Assembly (NCBI GenBank): GCA_023145955.1
Contig: JAGLDA010000106.1
Span: forward strand, 1-9,715
Length of the DNA stretch: 9,715 nucleotides
Direction: 5' to 3'
Origin: Bacteroidales bacterium
GTDB lineage: Bacteria > Bacteroidota > Bacteroidia > Bacteroidales > UBA1556
In this document: positions 7,366 through 9,715 of the stretch, piece by piece
Layout: each line of letters begins with the position of its first letter
Position numbering within the stretch: position 1 is the stretch's first letter
Program-made: the position numbers and the translations under genes
The notes under the pieces: model-generated
What the model was told of the DNA's origin: nothing
Databases searched by the model: none
The model's input: only the letters and a program-made list of their open reading frames with translations

Positions 7366-8065
7366 AAATTTTTTAATAGCGCTTGTTTTGGCTAGCTTTG
7401 GATTTATTTTTTATAATTTATACAATAGCTATGAACCACAAACTGAGCTTACAGGCATCGCAGCCCATTATGCAGAAAATGGAGCTAGTGAAGTAGGTGC
7501 AGCTAACCTTGTTACTGCAGTTGTAGTTTCTTATCGTTCGTTTGATACATTAGGAGAAATTACAATACTTTTTCTTACTGCTGCAATTATCTCTTTCTTT
7601 TTGAAACTAAGTAAAGAAGATGAAGAGAGAGTAATTATTCATAGAGGTACATCAGAATTACTGAAAACGGCTTCTCAACTATTAATACCATTAATGTTTC
7701 TTTTTGGTATTTATGTGTTTATTAATGGTCATCTTACTCCCGGTGGAGGTTTTCAAGGAGGTGCAATTATAGCATCGGCCGTTGTATTAGCTATTATGGC
7801 TAATCCAAATATGACAATTAATCATAACGTTATTATTTGGGTTGAGAGTATCTCAGGTGTTTCAGTTGTATTAATTGGTGTGCTGGGTATCGTTCTTGGC
7901 GGAGGTTTCTTGGATAGTACTTTAGACGGTTACGGACTTGGTGAGTTTGGAACTATTTTTAGTGCGGGTACAATACCTATTATTTATAGCCTTGTTGGCT
8001 TAAAGGTAGGTGCTGAGCTTTCAAATATACTGAATATGTATCAAAAATCACAAAAAGAAGTATAG
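7358..8065 (+). CDS. MbhE-MnhB fusion: MrpA C-terminal piece joined to the MrpB domain
   Basis: The 235-residue protein joins two parts. Residues 1 to about 92 resemble MbhE, the last piece of the MrpA C-terminus: a helix at about 4-22, AANLVTAVVVSYRSFDTLGE (48-67), then the helix ITILFLTAAIISFFLKL. Residues about 100-225 are the MnhB/MrpB domain, with the signature NGHLTPGGGFQGG (123-135) and further helices near 137-149, 157-180 and 203-218. In Pyrococcus mbh these are the separate subunits MbhE and MbhF. The start ATG at 7358 overlaps the mbhD-like gene by 8 bp with no Shine-Dalgarno site, so translation is probably coupled. It ends TAG-AT before the mrpC ATG. I detected no frameshift that would explain the fusion as an artefact. 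Confidence 0.85.
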   Translation: MLRNFLIALVLASFGFIFYNLYNSYEPQTELTGIAAHYAENGASEVGAANLVTAVVVSYRSFDTLGEITILFLTAAIISFFLKLSKEDEERVIIHRGTSELLKTASQLLIPLMFLFGIYVFINGHLTPGGGFQGGAIIASAVVLAIMANPNMTINHNVIIWVESISGVSVVLIGVLGIVLGGGFLDSTLDGYGLGEFGTIFSAGTIPIIYSLVGLKVGAELSNILNMYQKSQKEV

Positions 8066-8067
8066 AT

Positions 8068-8448
8068 ATGGAAACTTTGGAATTAGGAAAAATAGGATTA
8101 CTTATTGGTTTCTTGCTTGTTATAGTTGGATTCTGGGGTATTCTTCAGCAAAAAAATATTATTAAGATTATTGTAAGCTTTACAATTCTTAATACAGGAA
8201 TAAATTTAGTAATGGTTGCATTGGGTTATGTAAAAGGACATACGGCTCCAATTATTGATAGTTCGGTATCACAATTGGAAAATCATAATGTTTTAAACGC
8301 GATTGTTGACCCTGTACCTCAAGCTCTAGTGCTTACAGCCATTGTAATTGGCTTTGGCGTTACAGCTTTATTATTAGCTTATGCAATGAAGTTGTTTAAA
8401 GCGAAGAAATCTCTAGAAATTAACGACTTTAATGATTTGAAATGGTAG
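8068..8448 (+). CDS. mrpC: MrpC/MnhC-like antiporter subunit (NuoK homologue, equivalent of MbhG)
   Basis: MrpC is the NuoK-like three-helix subunit next to the antiporter-like subunits. The 126 residues contain helices at about 7-27, 32-53 and 86-110. The family signature DPVPQALVLTAIVIG (81-95) is complete. The loop between helices two and three (about 56-80) is polar. It begins 2 bp after the MbhE-MnhB gene in a TAG-AT-ATG junction identical to nqrC/nqrD, with no Shine-Dalgarno site. It overlaps the mrpD-like gene by 7 bp. Confidence 0.93.
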   Translation: METLELGKIGLLIGFLLVIVGFWGILQQKNIIKIIVSFTILNTGINLVMVALGYVKGHTAPIIDSSVSQLENHNVLNAIVDPVPQALVLTAIVIGFGVTALLLAYAMKLFKAKKSLEINDFNDLKW

Positions 8449-9715
8449 ATCCAATTTATATTGTAGCAGCTGCTCTAGGAGTTGGCTTCTTAATCGGAAT
8501 TTTAGGAAAACTGGGAAAAAACTTCACAGGTTTATTATCCCTTTTTACAATTGCTTTTATGACTTATGTTTCTGGTGGATGGCTTTGGGCTTTCTCCTCA
8601 GGAAATCAAGTTGCTGAGGTAATTAGTACAGCAGGCTTTACTGCTCCATACTCTATTAACTTACTTATGGGGTATAATGAAGCTTTTCTTACAACAATTG
8701 TGAACTTTTTGGGACTTCTTGGAGGAATTTATTTATTCTTTAACTTTAGAAGAAAAGGAAGAAACGCATACGTTGTATACATTGTGTTCCTTATGGGGCT
8801 TAATGTGGTAATTATGAGTCGTGACCTTTTTAACTTGTTTGTTTTCCTTGAGATAACAGCAATTGCAACGGCAGGACTAATTCTTATAGAAGATGGTAAT
8901 CGTACTGTTGGAGCTGGTTTTAAATATATGCTAGCTACAAGTGTAATCTCTAGTATTTTTTTATTGGGAATTATATTTGTTTACTTCTTCACAGGAAGTT
9001 TATATATCGATGACTTAATAGGGAATCCTAATTTAATAGGAGTAGGCGGAAGTGTTGCTCTGTTTTTAGTTATGATTGCAGCAATTCTCGAAATGAAACC
9101 TTTCCCTGCTAATGGCTGGGGATTGGATGTTTACGAAGGTTCGCATCAAGGTTTCTCAGCATTGATTTCTACAGCTACAGCTACAGCATCTTATTATATG
9201 CTTTATAAGTTATTACTTATTGCTGGTCCTCAATGGAACTACCCAATAGCTTTAATTGGTGCATTTACTTTTGTAGGTGCCAATCTTTTTGCTGTTAAGC
9301 AAAAATATGCTCGTCGTTTATTATCATACTCTTCAATTGGTCAATTAGGACTTTTATTGATGATTATGGGACTTAGAGAGTATTTAGGTGATAATCTAGA
9401 ATTTATTGTTATTACAATTCTTTTAACAAATGTACTTGCTAAATCGGGTTTCTTCTGGTTAATAGGAATGGTTAAAGCTCTTAAACTTGAAGAGTGGGCA
9501 ATTATTCGTCGCAAGCCATTTATGCTATTCCTAATGGGAACATTTATTTTTGCTCTTATAGGATTTCCTCCATTTCCATCATTCTTTGGTAAATGGGAGT
9601 TTATTATGAACCTTGCCAATGTTGGTGGATTTAGCTGGATAGCAGTTATTCTTATTGGTTCATTTTTTGAAGCAATTTATCTTTTCCGTTGGTATGGAAT
9701 GACTATTAAAGGTGA
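8442..9715 (+). CDS. mrpD: MrpD-like antiporter subunit (NuoL/M/N family, equivalent of MbhH), 3' end beyond the window
   Basis: This is the large ion-translocating subunit of the proton-conducting membrane transporter family. The 424 visible residues form an open frame to the window edge; family members have about 490-500. The start ATG at 8442 overlaps the mrpC stop by 7 bp. Glu137 (LFNLFVFLEITAIA) is the conserved helix-5 glutamate. GFPPFPSFFGKWEF carries Lys384, matching the conserved helix-12 lysine segment. The helix 7-8 region is unusual. Where relatives read KAALFPLxxWLP, this protein reads EMKPFPANGWGLD (217-229), which puts Glu217 at the usual lysine place and Lys219 two residues on. 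The helix-8 lysine position appears to be Thr248. It may therefore belong to a distinct clade; the symbol reflects family and position only. Confidence 0.88.
   Translation, partial: MVDPIYIVAAALGVGFLIGILGKLGKNFTGLLSLFTIAFMTYVSGGWLWAFSSGNQVAEVISTAGFTAPYSINLLMGYNEAFLTTIVNFLGLLGGIYLFFNFRRKGRNAYVVYIVFLMGLNVVIMSRDLFNLFVFLEITAIATAGLILIEDGNRTVGAGFKYMLATSVISSIFLLGIIFVYFFTGSLYIDDLIGNPNLIGVGGSVALFLVMIAAILEMKPFPANGWGLDVYEGSHQGFSALISTATATASYYMLYKLLLIAGPQWNYPIALIGAFTFVGANLFAVKQKYARRLLSYSSIGQLGLLLMIMGLREYLGDNLEFIVITILLTNVLAKSGFFWLIGMVKALKLEEWAIIRRKPFMLFLMGTFIFALIGFPPFPSFFGKWEFIMNLANVGGFSWIAVILIGSFFEAIYLFRWYGMTIKG

Noticed and set aside
9341..9619. 92-codon minus-strand open frame near the window end
   Set aside because: It is antisense to the mrpD-like gene, which has a continuous frame with conserved motifs through this stretch.

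Overview
The window reads as a piece of a low-G+C member of the phylum Bacteroidota, perhaps a marine or otherwise salt-adapted Bacteroidales or Marinilabiliales relative. The grounds are the Bacteroidota-like style of the Nqr proteins, the mostly A-rich leaders without Shine-Dalgarno sites, and the very AT-rich spacer. The order-level placement is inference, because no rRNA or marker gene is present.

There are two divergent operons, both membrane complexes that work with Na+ or H+. Positions 1-5173, minus strand, hold nqrA-nqrB-nqrC-nqrD-nqrE-nqrF, read from high to low coordinates. This is the complete gene order of the Na+-translocating NADH:quinone oxidoreductase. nqrF runs off the low-coordinate edge, so only its first 194 codons are visible. 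All cofactor sites that can be checked here are present: the two FMN-threonine motifs in NqrB and NqrC, the cysteine pairs in NqrD and NqrE, and the four [2Fe-2S] cysteines of NqrF.

Positions 5174-5988 are an 815-bp, very AT-rich divergent intergenic region with no convincing gene. It must hold both promoters, unless one lies further away.

Positions 5989-9715, plus strand, hold a tightly packed operon of Mrp/Mnh-type cation/proton antiporter subunits: mrpE, mrpF, mrpG, an mbhD-like gene (a stand-alone piece of the MrpA C-terminus), an MbhE-MnhB fusion, mrpC, and an mrpD-like gene cut by the window end. The order E-F-G-(MbhD)-(MbhE+B)-C-D matches the membrane arm of archaeal Mbh/Mbx-type complexes and differs from the ABCDEFG order of classical bacterial mrp operons. 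No full-length MrpA is visible. The MrpD-like protein has unusual residues where the family normally keeps its channel lysines.

NQR oxidises NADH, reduces quinone and exports Na+. The antiporter module would exchange Na+ for H+, or serve as the ion-pumping arm of a larger redox complex encoded beyond the window. Side by side, the two operons form a Na+ bioenergetics locus. I see no tRNA, rRNA, CRISPR array, insertion sequence or phage gene.
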